Shown here: positions 1 to 10,279 of the stretch, in pieces | Layout of the letters: every line of letters begins with the position of its first letter | How positions within the stretch are numbered: the first letter of the stretch is position 1 | Origin: Brevundimonas sp. UBA5713 | Lineage (GTDB): Bacteria > Pseudomonadota > Alphaproteobacteria > Caulobacterales > Caulobacteraceae | Length of the DNA: 64,000 bases | Reading direction: 5' to 3' | Assembly (NCBI RefSeq): GCF_002419815.1 | Contig: NZ_DIGV01000036.1 | Location: forward strand, 8,321 to 72,320 | Notes under the pieces: model-generated | Database searches by the model: none | The model's input: the letters and a program-made list of their open reading frames with translations, nothing else | Told to the model about the DNA's origin: nothing | Translations under genes and position numbers: made by a program

Positions 1-37
1 AAACCCCCCCCTTCTCCATGGCTGTATTAGCCGGTGG

Positions 38-3000
38 TTACCACTGGTAGCCGATGCCGACAGCAGCACCGCCTTGGTTACGGGTGTTGTAGGTACCCGA
101 AGCGCGCAGGATGTAGCGGCCATCGCTGGTGGCGCGGGAGTAACCCACGGCCAGCGCTTGCTCGCCACCCCAGCCCGCGATGCCCATGCCGACGACGTTG
201 GCACCGGCTTGATAGGCCTGGGGCAGGGTGCCCATCGCCATGGCTGCCGCCGTGCCACCGCTGGCGTCGCGACGGAAGTCATCGATTTGGCCGCCCAGAC
301 GCGCAACAGCGTTGTCGGTATAGATGTTGGCCTTGTTCAGCGTATCGGTCAGACCGGCGTTGAACTGGCGCATGTTCACGGCATCACCCGGATCGACACC
401 ATCAGCCAGATTGGTGATCCGGCGGTTGTTCATGTCGATGCCGTTGGCATTGATGGTCGGGCCATTGGCGATGGAGATGCTCTCCATATTGTTCAGGTTG
501 CGGTTGACCGCGATCTGAACTTCCGAGCCGTTCTGCGTCATGACAATGTTGTCGCCCGCCGTGAAGGTGGCCGAGCCGCCCGGTGCGATGGTGGTCGGGG
601 TGCTGTTGTTCACCACGCCCGAGCCGGTTGCGCCGGTATTCAGCGACCAGCCGCCATTGCCGCCGGTGCCACCATTAGCGGTGCGCATTGCGGCTTGGAT
701 GGCGTCCTGCACGTTGTTGTAGACCACATCGCCGATCGCAATCTGGGCGGTGAAGCTGTTCGTCGTGGGATCATAGGCCGAGTTGCCGCCGATCGCCGCC
801 GCGAAGCTGTCGCCCAGAGCCACAAGCTGGCTGCCGTTAACGGCGTGGGTGCTGGTGTTCGACAAGATGGCTGCGGTGACGCCGGTGATACGTCCCGTGC
901 CGCCGTCGTTGACCGTGACATCGCCAAATCGCGGTGCCTCGGCCATCTGCAGTTGGACGGAGCCGGTGGCCGCATCGGTGACGGTACGGATGTTTTCACC
1001 CGAGTAGTCGCCGTCGGTCGTGGCCTCGCCGACGATGGCGACGTCCTGACCATTGGTACGACGGACCACACCGCCCTGATTACCCGCAAAGCCGATATTC
1101 ACATTGCCCGAGGCAGCGACGATGGAGTCGTCAACATAGGCCTTGTTGACCAGATGGTTATCGTCGGTAATCGGGCCGGTGTAATAGCCACCGGTGTTGT
1201 TCACCACCAGTTGGCCGCCACCGGCGTTCAGGGTGTTGAAGGTGGCGCCCGCCGTATTGATGACGTTGCCGCCGACGCTGACGCTATTGGCGATGGAAAG
1301 ATCATCGGCCAGATCGAAGGTCACATCATTGGATGTGGCCGTCTTGGCGACAACAAGGTTGCCGTCGGTGTTCGACAGATCCACCGCGTTGCCGGTCGTG
1401 CTGCCCGTGCCGACGGCTGTGGCGTTGGCACCATCAGCGCTGATGTTCCAGCCGGCGGCTGCCGAGGTCGACAGGGTGTTCAAGGCCTCGTTGGTAGCAA
1501 ACAGCTGCGAGCCGTTGACGGCGTCGGTAGAGGTTGCCGAAAGCTGGCCTGCTGCGACGTTGGTCAGGGTGCGTTCGCTACCCGCTGCGCCGATGCTGAC
1601 GGTACCGACCGGAGCCGCACCTGCAAAGGTGTAGGTGGTGCCCTGCAGAGTGGTCGAAGCGGTACCCACAGCGGCGGCGGTTACCGAGTTGGAACCCAGA
1701 GCGACACCATTATTCCCCTCAACATCATTTCTTGTGCCGATGGCGATCGAATCCAGGCCCTCAACATCATTGTAGCGACCAATGGTTATACCACCTTCGG
1801 CTTGTGTTTCGTTATATGCCCCGAGGGATATCGCATGTTCGCTATCGACCCCGTTGCCGATACCGATAGCCAAGCTTTCGTTACCTTCGGCTGTGTTATC
1901 TGAACCCAAGGCGAGGCTATATTCACCGATAGACTCGTTTTCAAAACCGATGGCTTGCGATCTAATACCGTCGGCGTGGTTCATGTAGCCAAGAGCAGTG
2001 GTTTGTTCGCCAGTCGTATAGTTCTCTACGCCAATGGCTTGTGAGAAGGCACCCTGGGTAATGTTGTTCGTGCCCATAGCAAGCGAGCCTTCACCATAGG
2101 CTAGGTTGCTCGTGCCGAATGCAGCGGAATTATCGGATACAACTTCGTTGTCGTAACCGACAGCTTGCGATGCAGCGCCCTCGGCCGAGTTGTATGATCC
2201 CATGGCCAGGCTGTCGGCACCTTCGGCAATCGCGCCGGAGCCCAGCGCTGTTGCGTTAGCCGCCTCAGCATAAGCATCTGGGCCGATAGCGACCGAGTCA
2301 ATTCCGGTTGCGCCGTCGGAGTTGTAGTTACCCTTCTGGACACCATCGTCGTTGACGCTGAAGTAGTGGGCCGAGCCGGAGGTAGCCGACAGCAGCTGAA
2401 GAGCCTGGTTGGTTGCAAACAACTGCGAACCATTAACCCCGTCCGTAGAGTCCGCCGTCAAGCGACCTGCGGCCAGATTGGTCAGGGTGCGCTCGTCACC
2501 AGCCGAACCGATGCTGAGGGTGCCCACCGGAGCCGCACCTGCGAAGTTGTAGGTGGTGCCGTGCAGGGTGGCGCTGCTGGTTCCCACTGCGGCAGTTGTG
2601 GTCGCATTATCACCCAGTGCGATGCTGCGCGCTTCCGTGGACGAAGAACCTGCGCCAATAGCCAGACCACGGGCACCAGTGACATTTGCAAGCGAGCCAA
2701 TGGCGACACCGGAGTCGACCTGGGAGACGGCTCGCGAACCGACTGCAACCGCAAAATCGACGTCCAGCGGCGTGGTGGTCGTGACGTTCAGGCTGCCGTC
2801 AATGACACTTTCCGAAGCGCGGGCGAGTGTGCCGGCCTCGTTACCGATGGCGATATTGCTATTGCCGGTGACATAGGATCCGGCACCAAAGCCCGTGGCC
2901 ACGTTCAGTTGGCCCGTAGCATTGCTGCCAGCCCAGTAACCTTGGGCGATATTGAAGTTGCCAGATACGTTGTTACCGGCAAACGAGCCAAACGACGTGT

Positions 3001-5806
3001 TGTTATTGCCGCCTGCACCAATACCGGCATTGAAGCCCAGTGCCGCATTACGCGAACCGGCGACGTCGCTACCTGCGTTACGGCCGATGCCTACGTTGTT
3101 GTGGCCGCCGCTCGAGAAGACACCATAACCGGTGATATTGGAACCGGCACCGCGGCCCAAGGCGAGGTTACCGTTGCCTTCAACGTCACGACCAGCGGAC
3201 TCACCGAAGGCAGCGTTGTATTCACCCGTGACAGTGGAGCCAGCTTGTGCGCCGACGGCAAGGTTACGGACACCTGTGACCTGCTGGCCTGCCTCGGCAC
3301 CAAAAGCGGCATTGTATCCGCCGGTGACGAACTTGCCCGCATTATCACCAACCGCCACGTTGCGGCTGCCGGTTACATCAGTGCCGGTCCCATCGCCCAT
3401 CGCGGTGTTCCGGTTACCGACGACAGATTGACCGGAGTTCTTGCCAACCGAGATATTGCCGAAACCATCGACACTGCGACCCGAGTTTTGGCCCAGCGCA
3501 AGCTGGTCGACTGCTGCAGCCGTTGAGTCTATACCGGCATTGCGTCCGATCACTGTGCTGTCGGCACCAACAGCCCGTGTACCATTACCGATAGCGATCG
3601 AACGGACGCCGCTGGCGACAGCGTCGCTACCGGCAGCAATCGCGTTGTTGGCCAGGGCTTGAGAACGCTCGCCAAGAGCGGTCGCACGTTCGCCGACCGT
3701 AAGCGTGTTGGCACCCAGTGAAGTGCTCAGACGTGCGGCCTGCGCGTTGTTACCCATGGCGAGGCCTGCGTTGCCGCTCACCACAGAGTTCAGGCCAATT
3801 GCGATGCCTTCGTTCCCCGTGGCCTTGGCATTATTGCCCAGTGCTACGGTATTGTTACCCGTTGCGCCTGCATCGGGGCCGATGGCAATAGCATTGCCGC
3901 CGGTCGCGCCGTCCGAGTTGAAGTTGCCTGCAGGCGCGCCTGGACGATTGATGCTGACATAGGGAACCTTGCCAGTCGTGGCGGCCAGTGCCGAAACAGC
4001 CTGATTGGTCGCAAAGAGTTGCGAGCCGTTGACGGCATCGGTGGACGTCGCCGACAGGCGGCCCGCCGCCAGATTGGTCAGGGTCCGCTCGCTACCTGCC
4101 GAGCCGATGCTCACCGACGACGTCGGAGCCGCACCTGCGAAGGTGTAGTTGGTCGCGCCGATGGTTGTGCCGGTCGTGGCCACCGCAGCATCCGAGATCG
4201 AACCCGAACCCAGTGCCACGCCGCCTGCAGCGTTCACCTGCGAGGCATTGCCCAGTGCGGTCGCATTGGTAATGCCGGCTGCGATGTTGACGTCGTTACC
4301 GAGGACGAAGGCATTATCTGCGCCCAGGCCAATCGTATTGTTATTACCGACGCTATAGGAGTTGGCACCGTCGATGACGCTCGGATCGCCAATGGCACCT
4401 GAGTTCTCACCGTTAACGGTATTGCCGTTACCGATCGAAATCGAATTCGCACCTACCGCCTTTGCGCCCGTACCAATGGCAAGGCCAGCCAAACCTTCAG
4501 CAGTGGCCGAAGAGCCGATGGCGATAGCGCCTTCGGCAGTCGCTTGCGAGTTGGTGCCGATACCTACCGCATTTTCTGCCCGGGCCCACGCTTCAGTACC
4601 GATTGCGGTCGCGTTCAGAGCGTCAACGCGAAGACCGGTGCCGATACCGATGGCACCTTCACCGTCAATGTCGAAGTCGTTGCCGATGCCAATACCGTTC
4701 AGCATTTCAACTTCGAGACCGGTGCCGATAGCGATAGCGCCGATGCCGTCTGCCGTGCTGCGGCCTGCCGCGATGGTCGAGTCACCATAGGCATTCGCGC
4801 CGTTACCGAGGGCGATGGCGTCCAGACCGTCAGCGTTGCTGTTCGAACCGGCAGCCAGAGAGCCCACACCCACTGCGGTTGACTGGTAACCGATGGAGAC
4901 CGATTCATCGGATTCAGCGTCTGCCTTATTACCGATGGAGGTGCTGTTGTTGACTTCGCGAGGTGCGGAATCCGTTCCCTTGCCGGCATCCGAACCGACG
5001 GCGGTATTGCCTGCGCCGATCAGGTAGCTACCCGCCTCGACGCCCACGGCGGTGTTCGCGCCGCCGGTGACATTGCGGCCAGCTTGGCTACCCAGACCGG
5101 TGTTGTAGAAGCCGTCGGAGGCGTAAAGGCTGAAGTCACCCACGCCGACGTTTTCGCTACCCACGGTCGAGACGCCGGATTGGTGGCCGAAGAACGAATT
5201 GTCCTCGCCGTTGGAGGAGCTGCCGGCGCCGGAGCCAACGGCGACAGTGCGCCAGTTGGTGGGAAGGCCGTTAGCGCCTGCGCCGACGCCGATGTAGACG
5301 GTGTCAGCGGCTTGTGCCGCGGCTTGGTAGCCAATGGCGATGGCACCGTCGACGTAGGAACGGGACTCGGCACCGAGGGCGAGGGCGTTCGCGCCATCGG
5401 CACGAGCGCCCCTCACACCGTTCGAACCGATGGCAATGCCGCCGACACCAGCCGTAATGGCACCAGCGCTGATGACGCCGTTATTGTCCACGCCGGAGCC
5501 GATAGCGATACCGTAGTTGGCAACTGAACGCGCGGCGGTGCCGATCGAAGTGGTGTAGTCGGCCGTGAGACGGCTGGACGAGTTACCACCTGCACCTGCG
5601 ATCTGGCCGATGGCGATGTTGTTCGTGCCGTTCAGCCAAGAGCCGGCAGCGCTACCGACCGCAACGTTGGCATCGCCGTTTGAGTTCTGACCGGCCTGAT
5701 GGCCGACGCCGGTATTGACGTTGCCGACGGTCCTATACAGTGAAGCCTGACCCAGACCCACGTTACGGCTACCGATGACGCCAGAGCCGGTATTATCCGA
5801 GCCCAC
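38..5806 (-). CDS. Trimeric autotransporter adhesin, main fragment (YadA-like head, necks, stalk and membrane anchor)
   Basis: This is the large distal part of a YadA-family trimeric autotransporter, a surface adhesin whose C-terminus forms a shared 12-strand barrel in the outer membrane. The translation is dominated by roughly 14-residue head repeats of the AIAIG / ALG / SIG type. It carries neck motifs DAVNGSQLFATN (three close copies, one as DGVNGSQL), a DAVNMRQF neck near the end, and an ITNLADGVDPGDAVN pre-anchor segment. The last ~75 residues (IAGWGGEQALAVGYSR to GGAAVGIGYQW) fit the YadA anchor and end in an aromatic residue. The listed start (a GTG) is only the first possible start after a frameshift. 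The true N-terminus with signal peptide lies in the adjacent upstream ORF, and reading continues in this frame from about position 5895. Together they would make about 2,120 residues. Family assignment is sure; whether the gene is intact is not. Confidence 0.9.
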   Translation of the reverse strand: MGSDNTGSGVIGSRNVGLGQASLYRTVGNVNTGVGHQAGQNSNGDANVAVGSAAGSWLNGTNNIAIGQIAGAGGNSSSRLTADYTTSIGTAARSVANYGIAIGSGVDNNGVISAGAITAGVGGIAIGSNGVRGARADGANALALGAESRSYVDGAIAIGYQAAAQAADTVYIGVGAGANGLPTNWRTVAVGSGAGSSSNGEDNSFFGHQSGVSTVGSENVGVGDFSLYASDGFYNTGLGSQAGRNVTGGANTAVGVEAGSYLIGAGNTAVGSDAGKGTDSAPREVNNSTSIGNKADAESDESVSIGYQSTAVGVGSLAAGSNSNADGLDAIALGNGANAYGDSTIAAGRSTADGIGAIAIGTGLEVEMLNGIGIGNDFDIDGEGAIGIGTGLRVDALNATAIGTEAWARAENAVGIGTNSQATAEGAIAIGSSATAEGLAGLAIGTGAKAVGANSISIGNGNTVNGENSGAIGDPSVIDGANSYSVGNNNTIGLGADNAFVLGNDVNIAAGITNATALGNASQVNAAGGVALGSGSISDAAVATTGTTIGATNYTFAGAAPTSSVSIGSAGSERTLTNLAAGRLSATSTDAVNGSQLFATNQAVSALAATTGKVPYVSINRPGAPAGNFNSDGATGGNAIAIGPDAGATGNNTVALGNNAKATGNEGIAIGLNSVVSGNAGLAMGNNAQAARLSTSLGANTLTVGERATALGERSQALANNAIAAGSDAVASGVRSIAIGNGTRAVGADSTVIGRNAGIDSTAAAVDQLALGQNSGRSVDGFGNISVGKNSGQSVVGNRNTAMGDGTGTDVTGSRNVAVGDNAGKFVTGGYNAAFGAEAGQQVTGVRNLAVGAQAGSTVTGEYNAAFGESAGRDVEGNGNLALGRGAGSNITGYGVFSSGGHNNVGIGRNAGSDVAGSRNAALGFNAGIGAGGNNNTSFGSFAGNNVSGNFNIAQGYWAGSNATGQLNVATGFGAGSYVTGNSNIAIGNEAGTLARASESVIDGSLNVTTTTPLDVDFAVAVGSRAVSQVDSGVAIGSLANVTGARGLAIGAGSSSTEARSIALGDNATTTAAVGTSSATLHGTTYNFAGAAPVGTLSIGSAGDERTLTNLAAGRLTADSTDGVNGSQLFATNQALQLLSATSGSAHYFSVNDDGVQKGNYNSDGATGIDSVAIGPDAYAEAANATALGSGAIAEGADSLAMGSYNSAEGAASQAVGYDNEVVSDNSAAFGTSNLAYGEGSLAMGTNNITQGAFSQAIGVENYTTGEQTTALGYMNHADGIRSQAIGFENESIGEYSLALGSDNTAEGNESLAIGIGNGVDSEHAISLGAYNETQAEGGITIGRYNDVEGLDSIAIGTRNDVEGNNGVALGSNSVTAAAVGTASTTLQGTTYTFAGAAPVGTVSIGAAGSERTLTNVAAGQLSATSTDAVNGSQLFATNEALNTLSTSAAAGWNISADGANATAVGTGSTTGNAVDLSNTDGNLVVAKTATSNDVTFDLADDLSIANSVSVGGNVINTAGATFNTLNAGGGQLVVNNTGGYYTGPITDDNHLVNKAYVDDSIVAASGNVNIGFAGNQGGVVRRTNGQDVAIVGEATTDGDYSGENIRTVTDAATGSVQLQMAEAPRFGDVTVNDGGTGRITGVTAAILSNTSTHAVNGSQLVALGDSFAAAIGGNSAYDPTTNSFTAQIAIGDVVYNNVQDAIQAAMRTANGGTGGNGGWSLNTGATGSGVVNNSTPTTIAPGGSATFTAGDNIVMTQNGSEVQIAVNRNLNNMESISIANGPTINANGIDMNNRRITNLADGVDPGDAVNMRQFNAGLTDTLNKANIYTDNAVARLGGQIDDFRRDASGGTAAAMAMGTLPQAYQAGANVVGMGIAGWGGEQALAVGYSRATSDGRYILRASGTYNTRNQGGAAVGIGYQW
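1491..1670 (-). repeat. Adhesin neck module, copy 3 (nearest the C-terminus)
   Basis: This is one of three roughly 180-bp modules in the adhesin gene. Each encodes a TTYTFAGAAP-like strand, a SIG(S/A)AG(S/D)ERTLTN motif and a DAVNGSQLFATN neck. The copies differ at many bases, so this is old protein-domain duplication and not a recent DNA repeat. Confidence 0.75.
2406..2587 (-). repeat. Adhesin neck module, copy 2
   Basis: The second copy of the FAGAAP / ERTLTN / NGSQLFATN module. Like copy 1, it is followed downstream in the protein by a segment containing NSDGATG and IAIGPDA or VAIGPDA, so the repeated unit extends past the neck in these two copies. Confidence 0.75.
4002..4190 (-). repeat. 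Adhesin neck module, copy 1 (nearest the N-terminus)
   Basis: The first copy of the FAGAAP / ERTLTN / NGSQLFATN module. It separates the N-terminal head-repeat block from the second head block of the adhesin. Confidence 0.75.
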
Positions 5807-5814
5807 GAAGGTAT

Positions 5815-6402
5815 TCAGGACGCCTTGCGAGTTTGCACCGGCGCTGTTGCCGATACCAACTGTTTTCTCGCCCGTTGCACTGGAGCCCGCTGCCAGCCGA
5901 TGAATACACCGGAAGTGACAGCTGAATCACGACCTGCGCTCGGTCCGATAGAGACGGCATTGGTCGCGTGGGCTTGGGCATTTAGGCCTAGAGCCACGCC
6001 ATTCTGGCCCGACGCCGCGGCACCGTTACCGATAGCGACGGCGGACTGGGCGGTGGCCGATGAAGCCAGGCCAATGGCAATCGAACTAACGCCGCTAGCC
6101 GTCGTGTTATAACCAATCGCTGTGGAACCGCTGCCGGTGGCTTCCGTATCGGAGCCTAATGCCGTGCCGTTTGTGGTGGCTTTGGCGCGTGCGCCGACCG
6201 CAGTGCTGTCGGCACCGTCAGCAGTGGCTCCATCGCCCACTGCACTGGCGCGATCACCGTTCGCGACGCTATTGGCACCCAGAGCGATAGATTCAGCGCC
6301 ATTGGTCGTGCCGACTTGCTGTCGGGCTTGCACGTCAAAAGCGCTGACCAGCGCGACTGACGCCACGGCACAGAGCAGAGCCTGCTTTTGTGTGATGTTC
6401 AT
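5815..6402 (-). CDS. Trimeric autotransporter adhesin, N-terminal fragment (signal peptide and first head repeats)
   Basis: This ORF carries the 5' end of the adhesin gene. It begins with a signal peptide (MNITQKQALLCAVASVALVS, then AFDVQA) and runs into YadA head repeats such as SIALGANSVANGDRASAVG and IAIGLASSATAQSAVAIG. A GGGAG ribosome-binding site sits 6 bases before the ATG. After GVFIGWQ the frame breaks down into non-repeat sequence and stops. The repeat resumes in another frame (TGEKTVGIGNSAGANSQG) without any missing segment. Inserting one G near 5890-5893 restores a continuous reading frame. The gene is therefore either a real frameshifted pseudogene, a phase-variable locus, or carries a sequencing error. 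No long homopolymer is present at the break, which argues against simple slippage. Confidence 0.85.
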   Translation of the reverse strand: MNITQKQALLCAVASVALVSAFDVQARQQVGTTNGAESIALGANSVANGDRASAVGDGATADGADSTAVGARAKATTNGTALGSDTEATGSGSTAIGYNTTASGVSSIAIGLASSATAQSAVAIGNGAAASGQNGVALGLNAQAHATNAVSIGPSAGRDSAVTSGVFIGWQRAPVQRARKQLVSATAPVQTRKAS

Positions 6403-6527
6403 AACTTACTCCCAGACCCAAGAAACGAGACGATTTCTGATCCGGAAAGCAACGCTATACGAATAGGTTCCCAGTATGCTGATGAATGTTATGATTGTTC
6501 ACGATGTTGAATTGTATACTCGTGTAA

Positions 6528-6540
6528 AATACTGAGTATT
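6528..6540. promoter_or_regulatory. Palindrome in the adhesin upstream region (operator-like)
   Basis: The sequence AATACTGAGTATT is a perfect 6-1-6 palindrome, and a further ATACT half-site lies about 12 bases to its left. It stands in an AT-rich island (about 6430-6560) between the adhesin start and the fba terminator. A regulator-binding role is inference only. Confidence 0.3.
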
Positions 6541-6576
6541 ACTACGCGGTATGGCAAAGCTTGTGACCCGGCCAAG

Positions 6577-6607
6577 AAAAAATCCTCGCCGGAGACCGAC
6601 GAGGATT
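6577..6607 (-). terminator. Intrinsic terminator after fba
   Basis: On the minus strand an 8-bp stem AATCCTCG / CGAGGATT with an 11-base loop is followed directly by a run of T. It lies 25 bases past the fba stop codon. Confidence 0.8.
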
Positions 6608-6632
6608 TTGATAGCTAGCTTTGGCGGGACGA

Positions 6633-7697
6633 TTACCCGATCTGCGGATCCAGCGCGCCGGAAGCATAGCGCTTGGCCATCTGGGCGGTGGACAGCGGCT
6701 TGATCTTGTCGGCCATGCCCTCGCAACCGAACTGCAGGTAACGTTCTTGGCACAGCTTGCGCATGGCTTCCTTGGCCGGCTTCAGATAGGCGCGCGGGTC
6801 GAACTCGTGCGGCTTCTCGGTCAGCAGCTTGCGGATAGCGCCGGTCATGGCCATGCGGTTGTCGGTGTCGATGTTCACCTTGCGCACGCCGTTCTTGATG
6901 CCGCGCTGGATTTCTTCGACCGGCACGCCCCAGGTTTGCGGCATCTGGCCACCATAGGCATTGATGATGTCCTGCAGGTCCTGCGGCACCGACGAGGAGC
7001 CGTGCATCACAAGGTGGGTGTTCGGCAGGCGACGGTGGATCTCTTCGATCACGTTCATGGCCAGCACTTCACCGTCCGGCTGACGGGTGAATTTGTAGGC
7101 GCCGTGCGAGGTGCCCATGGCGATAGCCAGAGCATCGACCTTGGTGGCCTTCACGAATTCGACGGCCTGGTCCGGATCGGTCAGCAGGGCCGAGTGGTCC
7201 AGCTTGCCCTCAAACCCGTGGCCGTCTTCGGCCTCGCCCATGCCGGTTTCCAGCGAGCCCAGCACGCCCAGTTCGCCTTCAACCGAAACGCCGCACGAGT
7301 GGGCCATTTCGGTGACGCGGCGCGTGACGTCGACGTTGTATTCGTACGATGCCGGGGTCTTGGCGTCTTCTTCCAGCGAGCCGTCCATCATCACCGAGGT
7401 GAAGCCATACTGGATGGCGGTAGCGCAGGTCGCCGGACCATTGCCGTGGTCCTGGTGCATACAGACCGGAATGTGCGGATACAGTTCGACCAGTGCGTCG
7501 ATCAGGCGGGCCAGAACCACGTCGTTGGCATAGGAGCGGGCACCGCGCGAGGCCTGGATGATGACCGGCGCATTCACGGCGTCGGCGGCCTCCATGATGG
7601 CCAGACCCTGCTCCATATTGTTGATGTTGTAGGCGGGCAGGCCGTAGTCGTTTTCAGCGGCGTGATCGAGCAGCTGGCGCAGGGTGATGCGTGCCAT
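6633..7697 (-). CDS. fba: Class II fructose-bisphosphate aldolase, Calvin-cycle subtype
   Basis: This enzyme splits fructose-1,6-bisphosphate into glyceraldehyde-3-phosphate and dihydroxyacetone phosphate (or the reverse) in the cytoplasm and needs a divalent metal. The metal site shows as HQDHGN (His81, Asp83, His84), with further ligands in GTSHGAYKF (His198) and MHGSSSVPQ (His232). The length of 354 residues and the C-terminal region (EMRKL-like CQERYLQFGCEG) match the longer Calvin-cycle subtype of class II aldolases. It is the last gene of the gap-pgk-fba run and has its own terminators on both sides. A GGAGA ribosome-binding site precedes the ATG. No RuBisCO or phosphoribulokinase gene is in the window, so a glycolytic or gluconeogenic role is more likely than carbon fixation. 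Confidence 0.96.
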   Translation of the reverse strand: MARITLRQLLDHAAENDYGLPAYNINNMEQGLAIMEAADAVNAPVIIQASRGARSYANDVVLARLIDALVELYPHIPVCMHQDHGNGPATCATAIQYGFTSVMMDGSLEEDAKTPASYEYNVDVTRRVTEMAHSCGVSVEGELGVLGSLETGMGEAEDGHGFEGKLDHSALLTDPDQAVEFVKATKVDALAIAMGTSHGAYKFTRQPDGEVLAMNVIEEIHRRLPNTHLVMHGSSSVPQDLQDIINAYGGQMPQTWGVPVEEIQRGIKNGVRKVNIDTDNRMAMTGAIRKLLTEKPHEFDPRAYLKPAKEAMRKLCQERYLQFGCEGMADKIKPLSTAQMAKRYASGALDPQIG

Positions 7698-7777
7698 CAG
7701 AGGTCTCCAGAAACGGTGTCTTTGTCTTTGGACTTACAGCGGCTTGGCCGTGAAGTCACGTTATACGGGCTATAAGC

Positions 7778-7806
7778 AAAAGGGCGGACACACGCGGTGT
7801 CCGCCC
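7778..7806 (-). terminator. Intrinsic terminator between pgk and fba
   Basis: A perfect 10-bp stem GGGCGGACAC / GTGTCCGCCC with a 5-base loop is followed by TTTT on the minus strand, just after the pgk stop. Confidence 0.85.
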
Positions 7807-7816
7807 GTATTCCTGA

Positions 7817-9010
7817 TCAGGCGCGCAGGGCTTCGACGCCCGGCAGTTCCTTGCCTTCCATCCACTCGAGGAAGGCACCGCCAGCGGTCGATACGAAGGT
7901 CATGTCGTCGACGACGCCCGCGTGGTTCAGAGCGGCGACGGTGTCACCGCCACCGGCCACGGCGGTCAGCTTGCCAGCGGTCGCCAGCGAAGCGGCTTCC
8001 TTGGCAGCGGCCACGGTCGCGGCGTCGAACGGCGGCACTTCGAACACGCCCAGCGGGCCGTTCCAGATCAGGGTCTTGGACAGGCCCATGGCGCGGGTGA
8101 GGCGAGCTACGGTTTCAGGTCCGGCGTCGAGGATCAGGTCATCAGCGGCGATACGGTCCAGCGCGCGAACGCCGTGCTCGATACCCGGCTTGACGCCCTT
8201 GGCCACAACCACATCAACCGGCAGCAGCAGTTCGCAGCCCTTTTGGCGGGCTTCTTCCATGATCTCGCGCGCGGTGTCGGCAAGGTCCTTCTCGCACAGC
8301 GAGCCGCCAACATCGACGCCTTGGGCGTGCAGGAAGGTGTTGGCCATGCCGCCGCCGATGGCGAGGTAGTCCAGCTTGGCGACAAGGTTCTTCAGCAGGT
8401 CCAGCTTGGTCGAAACCTTGGCACCGCCGACAATGCCGATCACCGGCTTGACTGGCGTACCCAGAGCCTTGTCCAGAGCTTCCAGTTCGCGACGCATGGA
8501 CTCACCAGCGTATGCCGGAAGGATGCGGGCGACGGCTTCGGTCGAAGCGTGGGCGCGGTGGGCCGCCGAGAAGGCGTCGTTGACGTAGATGTCGCCGATT
8601 TCGGCCAGAGCCTTGGCGAAGTCCGCGTCGTTCTTTTCCTCGCCCTTGTGGAAGCGCACGTTCTCCAGCAGCACCACGCCGCCAGCATCGGTATCGGCCA
8701 GCGCGGTCTTGGCGGCATCACCGATGCAGTCTTCTGCGAAACGCACCGGCGCGCCCAGCAGGGCTTCCAGCGGTGCGACAACCGGCAGCAGGCTCATGGA
8801 TGGCACGCGCTCGCCCTTGGGACGGTCGAAGTGGGCCAGCAGGGCCACCTTGGCACCGGCTTCACGCAGCTTGTTGATGGTCGGCAGGGCCACGCGCAGG
8901 CGGGTGTCGTCAGTAACTGCGCCGTTCTCCATCGGAACGTTAAAGTCCACGCGGACGAGGGCGGTTTTGCCGGAAAGGTCTTTGGCGTCGTCGAGAGTGC
9001 GGAAGGTCAT
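7817..9010 (-). CDS. pgk: Phosphoglycerate kinase
   Basis: PGK interconverts 1,3-bisphosphoglycerate plus ADP and 3-phosphoglycerate plus ATP in the cytoplasm. The N-terminal signature VRVDFNVP is at residues 19-26 and the nucleotide-binding GGGDTV is near residues 353-358, close to the C-terminus as expected. The length of 397 residues is normal for bacteria. It lies between gap and fba on the same strand, the usual order of this lower-glycolysis cluster in alphaproteobacteria. Hairpins on both sides suggest that gap, pgk and fba can be tuned separately. Confidence 0.97.
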   Translation of the reverse strand: MTFRTLDDAKDLSGKTALVRVDFNVPMENGAVTDDTRLRVALPTINKLREAGAKVALLAHFDRPKGERVPSMSLLPVVAPLEALLGAPVRFAEDCIGDAAKTALADTDAGGVVLLENVRFHKGEEKNDADFAKALAEIGDIYVNDAFSAAHRAHASTEAVARILPAYAGESMRRELEALDKALGTPVKPVIGIVGGAKVSTKLDLLKNLVAKLDYLAIGGGMANTFLHAQGVDVGGSLCEKDLADTAREIMEEARQKGCELLLPVDVVVAKGVKPGIEHGVRALDRIAADDLILDAGPETVARLTRAMGLSKTLIWNGPLGVFEVPPFDAATVAAAKEAASLATAGKLTAVAGGGDTVAALNHAGVVDDMTFVSTAGGAFLEWMEGKELPGVEALRA

Positions 9011-9067
9011 GGGATCAATCTGATCTTTTGGCCGGAATAAGGGACGTAAGGCCGTTAGGTTTGAAAG

Positions 9068-9098
9068 AAGGGCTCCCTGCCGGATGGAGGGAGCCCTT
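9068..9098 (-). terminator. Hairpin terminator between gap and pgk
   Basis: An 11-bp perfect stem AAGGGCTCCCT / AGGGAGCCCTT with a 9-base loop. The following minus-strand bases CTTTCAA are only weakly T-rich, so termination may be partial and allow read-through into pgk. Confidence 0.7.
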
Positions 9099-9148
9099 CA
9101 TGGATAGTCATTCTGTTCAGGGGCGGGCCGTCATGACCCGCGACCGGA

Positions 9149-10156
<1,008 letters not shown>

Positions 10157-10279
10157 GGTTGGATCTCCAAGTCAGGAACGACGAAAGTTTGGCGTCTCAA
10201 TGGGACGATGAGCGCAGACTTGCAAGTCTTGGGCGCTCACAGATAGCGAACATCAGTTACAGGAACGAAATTTCGCCCA

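Noticed and set aside
74..3526. Long open frames on the plus strand opposite the adhesin gene
   Set aside because: They mirror the repeat structure of the minus-strand gene in high-GC sequence and have no own motifs or ribosome-binding sites.
2366..4790. CRISPR-like regular repetition in the adhesin
   Set aside because: The period (about 42 bp) is imperfect and translates to the 14-residue head repeats; no spacers.
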